NCBI RefSeq assembly: GCF_051020985.1 | Contig: NC_134999.1 | Coordinates: 38,997,660 to 39,061,659 of the forward strand | Reading direction: 5' to 3' | Origin: Nomia melanderi | Lineage: Eukaryota > Arthropoda > Insecta > Hymenoptera > Halictidae | DNA: 64,000 nt | Part shown: in pieces, positions 48,070 through 61,959 of the stretch | How positions within the stretch are numbered: position 1 is the first letter of the stretch | How the letters are laid out: each line of letters begins with the position of its first letter | The notes under the pieces: generated by a model | Told to the model about the DNA's origin: nothing | The model's input: the letters and a program-made list of their open reading frames with translations, nothing else | Database searches by the model: none | Made by a program: the position numbers and the translations under genes

Positions 48070-51000
48070 GCCGTGTTCTCTCTTTAAACTCGTCGACTCG
48101 TGTTTGCCCGAACATTTATTCGGTATTACACACATTCCGCCGGCAAATTATAACACTCGGCCCGCGGGCGGTGTCCTATACGTAATCCGGCGAAGCCCAA
48201 TTTGTTCTTCCTCCAATCCTGTCCCGCGACAGCCACTTCCGCGATAGAGATAAGCTCGTCGACAGGAAGTTAGCCGGGAGTTTACGGCCTGTTTTTGCAT
48301 AAGCCGCGGCGCAACTTCGAGAAGAAACCAGGCGCTACCGGTGATTTATCTAACGCGCAGCTTCTGGTAATTTACCAGCCGAGCCCGCCGAGCCGCGCGC
48401 TGCGCCGCGCCGCACCGCGCCGTTTGCCCCGCTATCAAAAACTCCGTAATTCCGCGTCCATGAATACCGGATCCACGCAGGACGAACTTTGAACGTAATA
48501 ATTACGGTTGCCGGTGATTTATTACGGCCGACGACTTTTCCCCGGACGGTACCGACCCCGTAAACTTTCCTGCGGACGACTCGCACCACCGGCCGACGTT
48601 GTCTCGCTATTTTCCGACCCAATATGCAACGACCACGGAAAGTTTTTCGCGTGTTGCCTGCCTTATCTCTGCGTTCACCCTTCCCTAACGCGACCAGCTT
48701 GCTGTTCGTTTCAATCTAAACGCTGGGAGTCTTTAACCATAGGTTCCAACGAGTTTCACGTGCGAAATCTTCAGAATTTCTCACGATCGTTCTCTTTTAA
48801 TCTTCAGCCTTCCGCTTCAAATAACTGGTTCTTTGCTTTCACTCATAAATTTTCCACTTCTAGTTACTTTTAAATATTACACTTCCACGTAGATCAGAGT
48901 TACTGTTTTCTACCGTTTCGAAAACTGCGAAATCTTTCACGAGATCCTGAATAAGTAGCTGGATTCTCTTTTAAACGCCGGAAGAACGGATACTGGAGGA
49001 AACGCTTTTTTTGCCGTACAATGAAACCAATACCATCTCGCGCAGGGAAAAAACATTCGCGTTTCCCGTGAAGTTCGTTGGCTGGCGATCTCGCGGCAAA
49101 AACGACGGCCTTTACATTAGCCGTGACCGCGATGCACCGCGCCGTCGTAAACACCGGCCCGGAAGCGTCTGTACCGTGTTACATTATGTAATTAAAAAGT
49201 GGGGACCGAACGATGCACGAGGAAACAAACTTTCCCTGAAGTTCTGAGCCGGCCTGGCGCAACACCGGGGTCGTTTAATATTTCCTTGGCCCCTGAGAAA
49301 TTTAATACTCGGACCACGCCATTACTTTGCCCTGGCGAAAGGATTATGCCTCGGTCGAAGCGAACGGACGGAATTCTATTCATTTGTTCTCGAATTGGAT
49401 CGCTGCGAGTTACGAGCAGGCGAGTCGATTGGAGGAATAAAAAGGTCCGAGAAGTATTCCGGCTGTGTTAAGAAACCTGGCTGGATTCTTTGGATTATGT
49501 CGAATCCCTTCAGCTTTCAGTTCCTTCTTTATTCTTTCGGATTAAATCATTTTCAATCGTTTCCAACTGTTTTCGAGCTTTTCGGATCATTTCTATCCCT
49601 TGGAATTTCTTATTTAGATCTCCTAGGATCCATTTAGATCCTCGATCGCATATTCCTTTGGCTGATTCAATCGCGACACATTCAAATTTCATTCCTAATC
49701 TTTTATTCAAGACGCTATTAATATCGGAACGTTCATATTCGCGAAGTATGAATGGAATAGCTTAATTAAATTTCCACATCACCGTCGGTACATCACGGAA
49801 AGCTTACAATCATCCTCCTGGAAAGGTGATAAGCATAGCCGAGTTAAGATTGACGGAAAACGATGCACACGTCCGACCCGGCTCATTCAGGGCCCTAACG
49901 AAATTGAATCTCGATTAAAGGAGGGGCGCTCGTTGGCTAGACGAGCGTGAATGCAAGACGCACGACTCCGCTGGATCCAATAAAGAATTCCCCGTCTTAT
50001 CTCCGCGACTCTTACGGTCTAGATATTTCACGTGACGCCACCGTCCCCCAGTGATTCTCGTCCAAATATCCTGCGACAGTCGAGCACGTCCCGTCCATGG
50101 AGTTTTTGCCGGGCTACGTGACCGAATTATGAAGTATCGTCTACGAGGGAACCGATCGGGCAGAAGGGAAGCGAACGTTTTCATTCGCACGCAGACATTC
50201 GCGACGAGTCTCGTCGGTAATTCTTCTTCAACGAGCTGTGTTGCTACAATCACTCATTCGACATTTATTGGAAAGAGTAAATGGTACCGAAGGGATCTCC
50301 GTTTCATCTCGCTGACACTTTTCAAATACTTCCCACTCTGTATCTTATATTTCTAATATTTCTCGGATCTATATTATTCGTTTCGACGTTAATCAATTTC
50401 TGTTGGGTTTAACCTAAGATTAGATGGAATACAGTTAGCAAACGTATCACTTTAGATCACTAGATTCTATAAATCAATATTCCACCGCACGATTCTTTCG
50501 CTCTCAACATTGGGCAAACTAAATCTAAACTAAAACCATATTGTATCCAGTTACGATCGAACCAAGTTTCCGGTTTCACGCGGATCAAGTTCGCAATTCT
50601 TGGCATCGTTAAATTCTGCCCGGGGATCCCGCTGGTCCGTTATTCCGCCAGTGTAAACCAAACCGGCCGAAATTGTACGGCATTTTCGCGGAGAATGGAC
50701 AGCGTAAAACAACGCCAGTTGTAAAGGAGCGTCGCTCATAAACCGCAATTGCAACGTCGTCGATAATGCCGCGGGCCGCGTCGGCGGTTCGTGAGAATTT
50801 TGTCGAAACGCGAACGACCGCGTCGCCGACGCCACCGCCGCGATATCTCGCCAGGTGATGCCGCCCGGCAGAATCCAATTTTCTATTCGATAGTGGCGAA
50901 CATCACGCGATCGCGGCCGGCACGTCCGCGAGAATGCACTGTCGCCGAAGCAGCGCCGGCCAACCGACGTCGTTATCGGCGTCCACGTGTCTCGCGACAA

Positions 51001-54000
51001 ACGCCGCGGACGAACCGATGTAATTTCATTTCGCGGCTCGCTTTGGAATTTCGATCGCGTCGGCGGAGTCGAGTGCCAAGACAGACTCCGACGGGATTAC
51101 GGGATTCTTCGATGAAACGTTCAGGTCGTTTGGCTTCCTGTCTGTTGTATTGGTTGGCAGGAATGCTGACCGAATTGTTTCACGTGTCATACAATTCCTT
51201 TCTCGGAACCTTTGCTGCCTTTTTGAAAACAGCGACGTTCCGACGAGAATTTGGGTTGACGAGAATACAGGATCGAAGTACCGAGTACGGGGTGTAATTA
51301 TAACCGAATTCTTAATTACGAACAACGAAATTTCCACAACAGTCTGTAACATTCCGATGAATATTTTTACTGAAAAAATGTACCACCCAACTAAGGGAAT
51401 ATAATACGTAATTACTCTGATGGGATTCTTCTGATGAGTGGTGAATTTCCACTGGAATACATTACTTCGGATTACACAGTGTTTCCAGGTGTATTATTTT
51501 TCCGAGGATAATCCACGCATATTCATTTGCGCGGAGAAAATGAACAGGGCATCGCGAAATTAACGTTGTAGGCGTAGAGGGGAACGAATAATTCTGTTGA
51601 TTAAAAAATAATGAGCCTGGTAACAAAGACAAATGTTATTCCCTTAGAGTTGCATTCATACGGAAGCTCGTTTAGTAATGAGGAGAAGCGAGTGGTTCGT
51701 TAGAATATACTTGGATAAATTTGTATCCCCGAGTCGCCGCTGTCGGACGCGGCTCGAGTGCTCCAGGCTGATTCGAGGAGTCTTATATATCGGCGAAACT
51801 CGGCCGAGGGAAATCCTTGCGAGAGGTCACCGTAGACAATCGTTTCCAAGAGAAAGCACTCCGTAATCAATATACTCGGACTTCATTTCGCCCTCAAAGA
51901 ATAATTACGTTGTTGTCGCGGAGAAATTATTCTTTCGTTATACACTGGATGGCAACAGGAGGATTCAGCGCAGCTGTGCACAGTTGACGAGCGCTTTTGA
52001 TTTATTTACCGTGAATCAACGTAACGCCGGACCTCGTTGCTGTTGATTGTTGCTGAAATAATTCCCTGCAGCGAATGTTGCTTGCGTCGCACATAAATTC
52101 CACCTGGTTGTAAAAACCTGGTTTGTCGTTTCGTGGACGATTGAATTCGCGATATATTCCTCTGCGCACAAACATAGATTCTCTACTAAAATATAGACTC
52201 CGTACACAGCTGGTGGAACAAGACAGTATTTAGCCAGACGAGGACCCTCTGTATATCGAGTTTCAGTAGTAAAAGTCAACGTCGAACGATCCGCGAGAAA
52301 AAGAAGCGTCAAAGACTCATTTTAATCATCCAAGGTCCACGATTATCTTCCACAACGGCAACACCGAAAGTACAGAGAGCCCCCACGCTCGCGTTGAGCC
52401 AAAGGAAATCGCATTTGCATTAAATAAATCTGACTCTTCACCCGTCGAACACGGTTTTCCTTTCCGTATCGTCCGTGCCAGTGCCGGCGTCGGCTGCAAG
52501 TGGGGCGGGGGGAAAACGTTGACTTCGTTACAAATGCTAATGAAGAGTGGGGCGGGGATCGCCGACAATTGGAACGGATTTACCGCGGCGCGTGGGAGTG
52601 TATAGCAGTTCGGGAAAAAGGCTCGGAAGCAATCGGCAAATAGGATTCACGCGTTGCACCGTAACTGCAAGGCGATGTTATGGATTAATTCCGGAGCGCT
52701 GCCATTGTTTGCGCCACCGACAGAAAATTGATCAGGATTTTCGGCATTGTTCGCCGAGACGACGACGCAGCCCGACGTAATTCTCAAGTGCTTTCTCAGC
52801 AATGACGAAATCACCGTTACGGTTGCTAGCTTCGAAACCGCTCGACAGTCGCCGGCGATTTTTTCGTGCGTTTAAAAGTACCTCGCGACACATTAACATT
52901 CGGCAAATTATTATTCGGCTCTCGGCGAAGCGGTACGTGCAGGAAATATTGAGCAGCGAACAATATTTCTTCTCTTTCTTCGTTATTTTTCTTCTCGTTC
53001 CCGTTCTCGCCGCGGTTCAACTCGAAACCACCGGATTTTCTGAAAGCATGGAAATGAAAAACGTGGGGATACGTGACCACCGGTTCCTATTGGGAAGATT
53101 GCGCTTGCTTTTTAGCTTGATAATGTTTCCCCGGGGAAACTGTGGTTTCGTTTGATCATTTCTACTTGAAACGTGGAAGCGTTATTGAACCTATATTGCA
53201 ATTCTACGTGGACTCTGAACATCTCGTAAGATAATAAATAATATATTGTTCCATTGGTAAGGTATTTCGTGTTTCTAATCTTTCAGAATATGATTAGCTT
53301 CTTTGTTCTAGACGTCAATGTAAAAATGATCTCCGCCAGGGGAATGATAAGTTCCGCGGGCAGGAAGAAGAATTTCGCGTTAAGTAAAATCAAATGTGCC
53401 TCCATATTTCAGGTTTCGCGCGGTGGGCGAGATCGTTCCGCCGCTTCTAACCGTGGCAATAACGTCGCTCGCGTCCCAGAGGCTCCATTTCTTAGCGGGC
53501 CGGTGGGTCGGCGGTTGCTGCCGCAAAGAATACGAGGGAAATTAAGTTCTCGTTTCCCCGGGAAGCGCGGTTACAACACGAAAATGAAATATTCATGGAC
53601 GTCGATAGCAGGACAACATTTTCCATACGGAAGCGCCACGGGCCGCGCGTAATACTTTTGTTTCGCGGGAATCTCGGAAGCGTTCCGGCCGTTATGCATT
53701 CAGCGTCGCCGCGCGGGGGAAAGAGGGACCGAGTTTTCAGCGAGAGAATTTTCTAAATGATTGACGATACCGCCACGCCTCGCGGAAGAAGAATGCTTCA
53801 GACGCTGCGCACTATTTTCTGATTTTACACTTCAGCTTATAAATACTTTAACGCGCCTCGCGAACTTTTCTAACAAATTGCCTACAAATTTTACTGAACA
53901 TCCTTTAACGAAAATAAGCGAGTTACATTCGAAACACTGTACTATACATTGCGAGATTGTCTGAGACACTTCTGGTAGCTCTAAATCGGCTAACGAATTA

Positions 54001-54220
54001 TCTGCCAACGAATAACGAAATTAAGTAACGCGAATCGTCCGTGAAATATTTATTGCACTCTGGAAAATTGTCTGGGGAATTTCAGATAGCTCTGACTCGA
54101 CGTCTTTTAACCTAATAATGAAAATATATAGCGCAAATCGAGCCGGAAAAGGTTCGAGATGTATCGAGCCATCGATAAGCGGCAGAGCAACAGGACGGCA
54201 GGGCTGAAACCCGAAGAAAT
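48070..54220. other. Intergenic or 5' intronic DNA without recognisable gene
   Basis: I found no protein family, RNA gene or transposon. One isolated minisatellite-like core (GGTGGAACAAGACAGTATTT followed by AGCCAGACGAG) lies at 52212-52241. CpG-dense stretches occur around 48380-48620 and 50740-51010, with chance open frames of up to 168 codons. Confidence 0.55.
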
Positions 54221-54227
54221 ATGAACC

Positions 54228-54257
54228 GGAACGGAACGGAACGGAACGGAACGGAAC
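54228..54257. repeat. (GGAAC)6 pentanucleotide repeat
   Basis: Six uninterrupted GGAAC units. On the minus strand they produce the SVPFR-like repeats of a chance open frame. Confidence 0.95.
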
Positions 54258-54259
54258 GA

Positions 54260-57200
54260 AACCGGGGGATTAAATTCGAAAGAAAACGAAGCGCGGAACC
54301 AACGGCGACTGCGAGGTCGTTTGTCCAGCTGTCGCCCAGCTGGAAGCAACAATCTGCTTTATAATCTAATTCCGCGCGAACGGGTAAAAGAATCCCTCGG
54401 TCTGTTCTCCACGTGAAAATATTCCCGTCCTCGTAACTGCGTTCGCATCGGGCTATCGTTTGTTAGCCCGGTCTGCCGAGAACCGTTTCCGTATTCTTCC
54501 GTGTCGAACGACACCAGAAAAATATGTCCCACTGCGAGCGAGCCGAACGATTCCAGTCAATATCGAGCGCAAAACGACGGGCTTTATTCGAATAAAGAGG
54601 GAAGTATCCTTTTGTCGGGATCTATATATTGATAAATGGCTGACTGTAGAAGGTTTCAGGAACACGTGGAAAAATTGTTCCGACTCTAGAAAAATGGGAC
54701 GCGACGGATTCCAGCTTCTTTTTCGTTTTTATTCCACGGGAACAGGAAGAAATGGGAAGCACCGAAGAATCAACGAACGTTTCGAAGTATCTTGACGGCG
54801 CGACGATCAGCACACGGTGACGCAATCCGTCGACGGAACGATCTATGCCAGCCACGGACTGCTATCCGCCGACAGAGGATACCTGTCGGCGAAACAATCT
54901 ATCGCGAGCAACTCTCGATGACAAAAACCTGTCAGCGGGGAGACACGCGTTATTGATTCGACGAGTCCCGTCGGTCTGTCACGCGGAAACGGCACGCCCC
55001 GACGACTGTTCCGTCTCCGGTCTCCTTGGCCCGTAGATTAAAAAGTCGTAAAAGGGTAGTTTTATGTTAAAGTACTTAGGACGAGGGGGAAAAGAAAAGG
55101 GTTCGGAGGGATAACTTTGCTGCGAGGGGATAAGGGCGGGACAGAGGGGCTGAGACGTTGAATCCTGCGGTAGCCAGCTTCCGAACTTTCCTTCCGGGAG
55201 ACCGGGCTTTTCTGCACTCCATAACAAAAAGATATCGCGCCGTATATATAAAACTCTCCTCAACTTCCGAGGCGAAACATTAAAAAAAATCCCGCGGTAC
55301 TTTCGAAATTTCGAACAGCCGGAGGAAACTATTACTTCAACGTAACTCCTATTTTAAAGTTAACGCGAGAAACCGTGTTATCCGAGTTCATTAAAAACGT
55401 TTCTATAGAAAACTACTTCTTCGGCATTCCTCAACGCCAGCTTTGAATCTAATACGATAAACCACATCCTCCGACTTCATTGGAAAAATGTCTAACGCAT
55501 AGAAAACGATTGCTTCGACACTCCTTCGCTCGAGTTTCGAATTCAACGTGCGAAACACAGTTCCCAACTTCGTTTATAAGAGTCGATCGCACTGCATAGG
55601 TAGCTTTTTATTTCGGGTAACATCCAACTTCCCCTAGTCCGCTCAACTTTACGTCTCCGGAAACCTAAAACTCCAATTAATCCAACGGGAATAACCCCAT
55701 AATTCTCCATTCGAGATGATCGGCGGGGAACGGTTTCTCGTCGGGAACGACCCGGTCATAATTCGCGAGAGGTCGAGGGTCGAGTCGCGCGAGGCGTCTT
55801 CGCGACCGGTGACGCAGTAGTACGTCCTTTCTGGAAGTTATCCGTTGACGTAATCCGGCGCGCTTTCATAAACTTCTCGCTGAAGCTGTCGCCACGCGTT
55901 GCAATATCTTCAGTCGTAAATGTTATTTCAGGGTACACTGGTTTTATGAGCTTTGCACAGACTGCAGAGACAGGGGAAAGGATGTCGCCTGCGAACGCGA
56001 CACGGTGGGGCGTACGCGTCGTCGAGACGATGGGAAAGTTTATTTTAATATCTGTGGGAACAATCGTCGCCGGGAGATTGAGTCTCCGCTAGCGACCTAG
56101 CTCGGGCACGAGGAATTCCTGCTAGAGTGCCGATATCTCGCCGATCAAAGATCACCGGGCTAAAAGGAAGGATCGAGCAGCCAATAAGCCCCGGGAAATG
56201 GCACGTCCGAACCACATTACGGCTGCAATGCGGTGAATGCGTGTGCTCGCAGACGTTTCGCGCGATATAATTTCCTGTAAGGACACCCCAATCCGACGAT
56301 AAACGGTACCGCCGGCCACCCAAGCGGACAACGTATATTTCGGATCGACGAAATTGTGTTGGGATACCGTGGATCGTCGATGCTTTCGAAACGCGTCTAA
56401 TGGGATCGTAGCTTTGGAAATTGAAGGAAAGGCGGCTGGCACGAGGTAAATCTATGGGTTGCTTTCGGTTAATATTTCGAGGAATGCGAGTGCAATGGGT
56501 CAACGAATGGTCGCGCGAGTAGTTAGTTTAATTGGCATAGCAGGACAAGTGGCAGTGTATTCGATTCTGTGCATTCCGAATTTTATCAGCTGCATCTATC
56601 GCTTTTCGCGTGGAGGAAATAGCGATTTGGCTAGGGTGAAGAATCTAATCAGCGGATTATGGAATCAAAAGAACAATATTTCTGGGCAAAACTCTCTAAC
56701 GCTCGAAAGTAGAACGGTTCAACGTTCGCTCGCAGCAGCGTAATAACGCGATACGTTTCGGCGAACTTCCATCATTTCCCTTCCGGTTCGGCGCGTCCCT
56801 TATAGCCAGGTATTCCGACGTAACTCCCGTATGATGAAAAACCGGAACGGCCAGGTGGATCCAGGTTCGTTACGCTCGGCGAAGCCACGGTGATTCGTTA
56901 AAAACCGCCGAGTAGCGAGCTCGCGCGAACTTCGGCCGCTGTTTTCCCCCGTTGCGCGCGGGTAACGACTGAAACCGGACACCGGCGGCTTTTGTGCGGA
57001 CGTCACGCGTCCTAATGCGACGGAATAGAATTAAACGCGAGAAGTCCCGCTCCGCTTTCGCCTCGTCTTTCATCTTTCTTCTTTTTCGATGGCCCGGAAC
57101 AGAACGGCGCGTCAACGAGACGCAATTATTCCGCTTGTTCCGACGGCTCTCTTTCCGCGGCCGCCGGCGGCAGAGAAGTGGTTGCAAAATACTGGTAAAC

Positions 57201-59280
57201 ACGGCCGCGAGTGTCCGCTTCCAAAGGGAATTCGAATAAAACACGAAATTCCTCGTCTTTCGCGGTGTGTCCGGGCACACACGCACGCGAAATTCGAGAA
57301 TAAAGGTCCCGTCGCGCGAATTACGGGCATTTCCAGCAGAGAATTATCCTCGTAACACAAGATATTGTCTGTCGCTTCTAATTAAACGCTCCCGGCGAAA
57401 CACAGGAGCGCCGAGTGAGATTAAAAAAGGCAAAGAGCTCGAAGGATCTCTGTTTTATCTTCTATCCGCCGGGATGCCAGTAGGTGGACGGTGTAGCTTT
57501 TAGGATAATGAAACATCAGCGAGCCATCTTCGATGATTTGGCTGCGTTTCGAATTCGAAGGAGAACGTGCAACGGAGGAAGATGTCGGACGCGTGGATTC
57601 GAGAATTCGGCGGACGCGCGGAGAACGCGGTAAGAGCAAACCTGTGTTCCGGCTGAACGGGGAAAGAACTGTTCCAGTCGACGCCCGTGACAAGGGTTCG
57701 GCGAATTTGCTTCGTCGATTCGTTCGTTGAATTTAGATTTCCTCTTCTCGAACGAAAATCTTCCAAACTTTTCGATCCTTCAAACTGTAACCTCGACAGA
57801 GTCTCGGAGATCTTCGAGATTTCCCGATTTTTCCAGAGGCAGTCTTTGGCGTTGTCGATTCGCGAACGATCAAAATTATTCTTTCAACGATCGGAGTTCG
57901 AGCAGTGGGCTATTTGTAGGCGATTTTAAACGTCGTCGGATCTCCTTGCGCGGGTCGCAATCTAGATCGATCCTCGTCGCGAACAATGGCTCGGCCACGT
58001 AGCTGTCACAAAGGAGCATTGTAGCAGCCGAAGACCCCGACGTTAGTTTTGCCATTAGGTGGGCAGTAATCGGCGAAATGCGATTATTACGTTTCATGCT
58101 GGCCGTGAGCCGACCGTCGCCGGCGTAACCGGAGAATAGAGGATCCCCTGGGACTGTTTCTAAGGTCAAGTCGACGGGGACACTTGTTGGATGAGGCTGT
58201 GCCTCTTTCACGACTGTAATGCTCGACTTATGCAACCGCGTTGGACAGAAATCGGGTTCTTGGAGGAATTACTGTTTCCGAGAGAAGAAAACGTTACTTC
58301 TGACAAAGGATATTCAATTGGAGAAACAATTATCTGTCACGCGAATTACAAAATCTAGTCTTACGGAGTAAGACAGAATATTTCTATTATCGATTAGGAA
58401 AAATTCAATCCCAGTCAATTCTAAAATAAAACCTGTCAATTCGTCTGGACGATACAATTGATCAGGTTTCCGTGGCCGATTGAATGCCGGTCGCAATTTA
58501 CGATAGCGCGGACCGCAGATTCATTTGCACGGGATTCTTGGTATCGAGCGACTTCCGCGCGAATAAAATGCTCGGTGAAGCGTGCATCTGGGTGGACACG
58601 CGTATTTCACGGTGGGTCCAGCGCTTCGTTTCCCAGAATTTACGCGTTAATTCCACGCCGTGGATTAACTTGCATTTTTCTGGGTAGATACCCGAATTAT
58701 ACTCTCGATTGCATGGCAATTTCGCGTTAATAGGCTGGATTTATCTGTCCCGATACCGGTAATCTCTGAATATTGCCGCGACGGAATTGCAGTGTCGGCT
58801 TCGATGCATTTTTAAAGCGATTTCGCTGATTAATGATGCGAAACGCGACTACTTCTTATTTACGTATACCGTAACTGCGGTGCTTGGGGATTTCCAGACG
58901 GATCGGTTATCCGAGGGATTAAGACGTTCTAATTTCTGACAATCTCGATTTAGAACAAGCGGATCGGGCGATGTAGAAATCTGATTGCAATGAGTCTGCG
59001 AAAGTGATTATCGAGGAGCTTATTCGTTGCACTTATCCGACGTTAGAACAGATTGACGAATTAAACGAAGTTTTATTAGTATTTAAGGGCACTATTAACA
59101 AACTACCGCTATTATAATTACTATTAATATGTCTGCAGGTATTTTTAAAATCGCCCACGCCCCGAAGGAAGATCCAGAATCAAAGAACATGTCAAAGGGA
59201 GCCGAATCATACGCGTCGAGTCCCATTGTTCGCGCGATTAGACAGATCGAATAAAACTGTATCAGATAAGGCTATCCGAT
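54260..59280. other. No recognisable feature
   Basis: There is no recognisable coding exon, RNA gene or mobile element. A possible isolated minisatellite relic (GGCATAGCAGGACAAGTGGC) is at about 56534-56553. Open frames here are short and Arg/Ser-rich. Confidence 0.55.
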
Positions 59281-59339
59281 CGTCTATCACGGTGCCTATT
59301 CGGACGTAGTTGACACATTGGATAAGCATGTACAATGAG

Positions 59340-59640
59340 ATTGTGTCTGGCCAGGTGTCCGGCGGCGGGCCTGTGTACGTTCACCGTGTCAGTAGAACGG
59401 ACGCGTGTCTAGTCAGACGCGAGGACGTGTGGGACTACGATCGCACGAGTAGAATAAGATCGTGTGTAGTCGAGAACTTAATCAAGCGCGTATAATAGGA
59501 CACGGTGATCAACCGGACGTGCGTGGTAAGGTACGTGTAAACCGGGCGAGTAGAATGACGTCGTGATTAATCAGACGTGGCGAAGCCGTCGACCCATTAA
59601 GCGGAACGTTGCCGTGTTTAGTCAGACGCTTCAGCAACGA
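59340..59640 (+). repeat. TAGTCAGAC minisatellite, cluster D (best preserved)
   Basis: Cores occur at 59411 (AGTCAGACG), 59468 (AGTCGAGAAC), 59511 (AACCGGACG), 59569 (AATCAGACG) and 59620 (AGTCAGACG), spaced 57, 43, 58 and 51. Between them the companion block GAGTAGAAT/AGTAGAACG recurs at about 59390, 59447, 59548 and 59600, followed by GAYCGTG-like sequence. The unit can be written as CGAGTAGAAYRRGAYCGTG then TNTAGTCAGACG. Confidence 0.85.
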
Positions 59641-59735
59641 GAAAATTCACGATTCAATGGCTCGGTTCGATCGAATCGTGCGTGGCCAGACTTTAGAGAT
59701 ATTCCTAGCTTCAACAGCGGAACGTACTCGTATAA

Positions 59736-59820
59736 CCTTATTAATTATTACCAATCATTGCTAATCATTATTAATTATTAATTATCAATTATCAATGATT
59801 CTCGAGCATTAACTATTATT
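59736..59820. repeat. AT-rich TTAATTATTA array
   Basis: The block repeats ATTAATTATTA, AATCATT and AATTATCAATTATCAATGATT elements over about 85 bases. It contains many TAAT homeodomain-core words and lies immediately after minisatellite cluster D. Confidence 0.75.
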
Positions 59821-61764
59821 TACTGTCTTCAATTGTAACTGAAGAACAGAGTAAATTCTTTAAATGGTCAAAGCGACGAAGAAGTAGGTCTTTAACTGCT
59901 TGGAGAAAATATCGACGTAGCGATCTGCGCTGTGAATTATTTCGTTAATTATCGATTGTACATTTGGGTATAGAGAAGCCGTGCGAGTTACGCGAGCACG
60001 GTGGCACGACGCAATCACGAATTTCCAGATGTAATTAACTCGGGGAATCCCATATCCAACGTACAAAATTTCCCTGGTACGAAACCGATACGTTTCACCT
60101 GTAAGATATCACCGTGGGAATAGCGTTTCCGATACCGGGCTCCGGGCCAAATTCGCCGCGTGCGGTTCGCTTGTTCTTCGCCGCTGCCCCCGATAATTGG
60201 GAACCGCGTGCGTAACTTCGCGTTCTCAAGTTCTCCACGGCCGTTTAACTTGCAGACACACAAAAGCCTGACCCTCCAATTTCCATTCGTTTCGCGCGGG
60301 ACACCGCGGTGTTATTCGATTACAGCCGCTCCTGAGAACGGTAGCGGAACACAGATGGCCGTTTCGCTCTCTAAATCCGCGCGGAAACGAACTCCAATTA
60401 CGTACTGATTCGCTTTCAATTATCCGGACTACTTTGCTCAATATTTCCCGACTTGAAGCATCCGCGTAATTGGAACAAACGAATCGAATTCTGGCCAGTT
60501 GATTTACGACGATTCACGATGAATAACTGTTTATCTATAAATGTCCTCTAATTCAGTGATTCGAATGCGTTTAATAATTATCGTTTCATCGTGGTGTTGA
60601 AAGTTTGATGCGATACGAATGATCGGATACCCGTGGTTTACGCGTGATTGATGAAATCCGAAGCGGAATACTGGGAATCAGTCAAAATTAGTTCGTGTAT
60701 AATGCAGGAAAGGTGAGCGCCGGCAATAGAGTGTAACTCTAAACTCGGTGGAAGTAACATTTGGCGCGCAGCACCTTGAAACTTAGTAGGGTCGTGACTT
60801 CCTGTTTATTTTATGCTGCTTAACCCGCACCGGCGGCTCGCCGAACCGTTCGTCATTTTAAATAAATCAACACACCGAACTTCTAAACTGTCGTAAATGC
60901 ATTACGCCAAGATCCCGATCGCCGCGGAACTTCCTGCGTCAGAACTTTCGATCCGGCAACATCTGCGAATCCGATCTGTTGCTACGACGAATAATTTCCC
61001 TGTTTCCAAACAGTGAACGAATAAACGAGTTACAGAAGATTACAGACCTTTGAACGTCGCTCGCTTCAATATTCATTAGAATATTTCCCATGTTCGATTC
61101 GTAAGAGGTAAACTCGCTGAAGCCTTTCCGTCGCAATTACATTTTCCAGAGTCAATTCGCAAACAATTTCCGCGACAGAGATTGAAATATATTCCAGCGG
61201 TATTACTTTCACGGCGGCACGATAGAAATACGTCAGTATTTGTAATCGGATAACAGGAGAATTCTATTTTTCCGAGCGAGACGAATCCGATTCTTCCGGA
61301 GCGGCATTCGATAGACAGAAGCAGCGTTGCCAGGGGATCCACGCGAGCCCCAAAGTCGTGTGATTGGGAATTGCTTCGTTACAGGATTGGTATCGGGCGA
61401 AACTTTCCTTTCCCGGTATTGAAAGTAGGATTTCCCAGTCACGCGCCGTCGACCGGTCGCCTAATTGTTCATATGCAAATCACGAGGACACGTGTAAGCC
61501 CCGCTAGTAAACTCCCCGGAAAATTTCCATTTGTCGTTGCGCCCTGGGAAACCGACTAACATTCGGGCTCCGACTAAGCAAACTTTCTCGTGGCGCAGTC
61601 GCTTGTATTAACGACAAAGCATTCAGAAATTCGAATCCACGGGATTCGTAGGTGGAAACGCCGAAATTGTCGGCCGCGCTGACTTTCTAAGTAGAACGAG
61701 CAAGTAACAGATCAGCCCAGCTCCACAGGTTGACACTGTCGTAGCTCAGGTAACAGGGATGAGA

Positions 61765-61955
61765 CTGGAGCAACGCGGGATAAGTAGAATGTGAATGTAA
61801 TTAGCCAGACGCTACGCTAGTTAACCCGAGTAGAACGAGATCGTATCTAGTCAGACGTGGTCGGGTCGCTTTCCCGGAAGATAATATCGAACTTCGCCGT
61901 AGAGGAAATCACTTTGGGCGAGTGGAACGAGACTGTGCGTGGTCGGACGTGCCTA
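61765..61955 (+). repeat. TAGTCAGAC minisatellite, cluster E (46-bp period)
   Basis: Cores are at 61803 (AGCCAGACG), 61849 (AGTCAGACG) and 61941 (GGTCGGACG), 46 and 92 bases apart. GATAAGTAGAATG, CGAGTAGAACGAGATCGT and CGAGTGGAACGAGACTGT precede them. The middle unit between 61849 and 61941 has decayed. Confidence 0.8.
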
Positions 61956-61959
61956 TTCT

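Noticed and set aside
40800..61955. Regularly spaced repeats considered as a CRISPR-like array
   Set aside because: Repeats are degenerate, spacing varies from 43 to 63, and the gene structure is eukaryotic, so this is a minisatellite.
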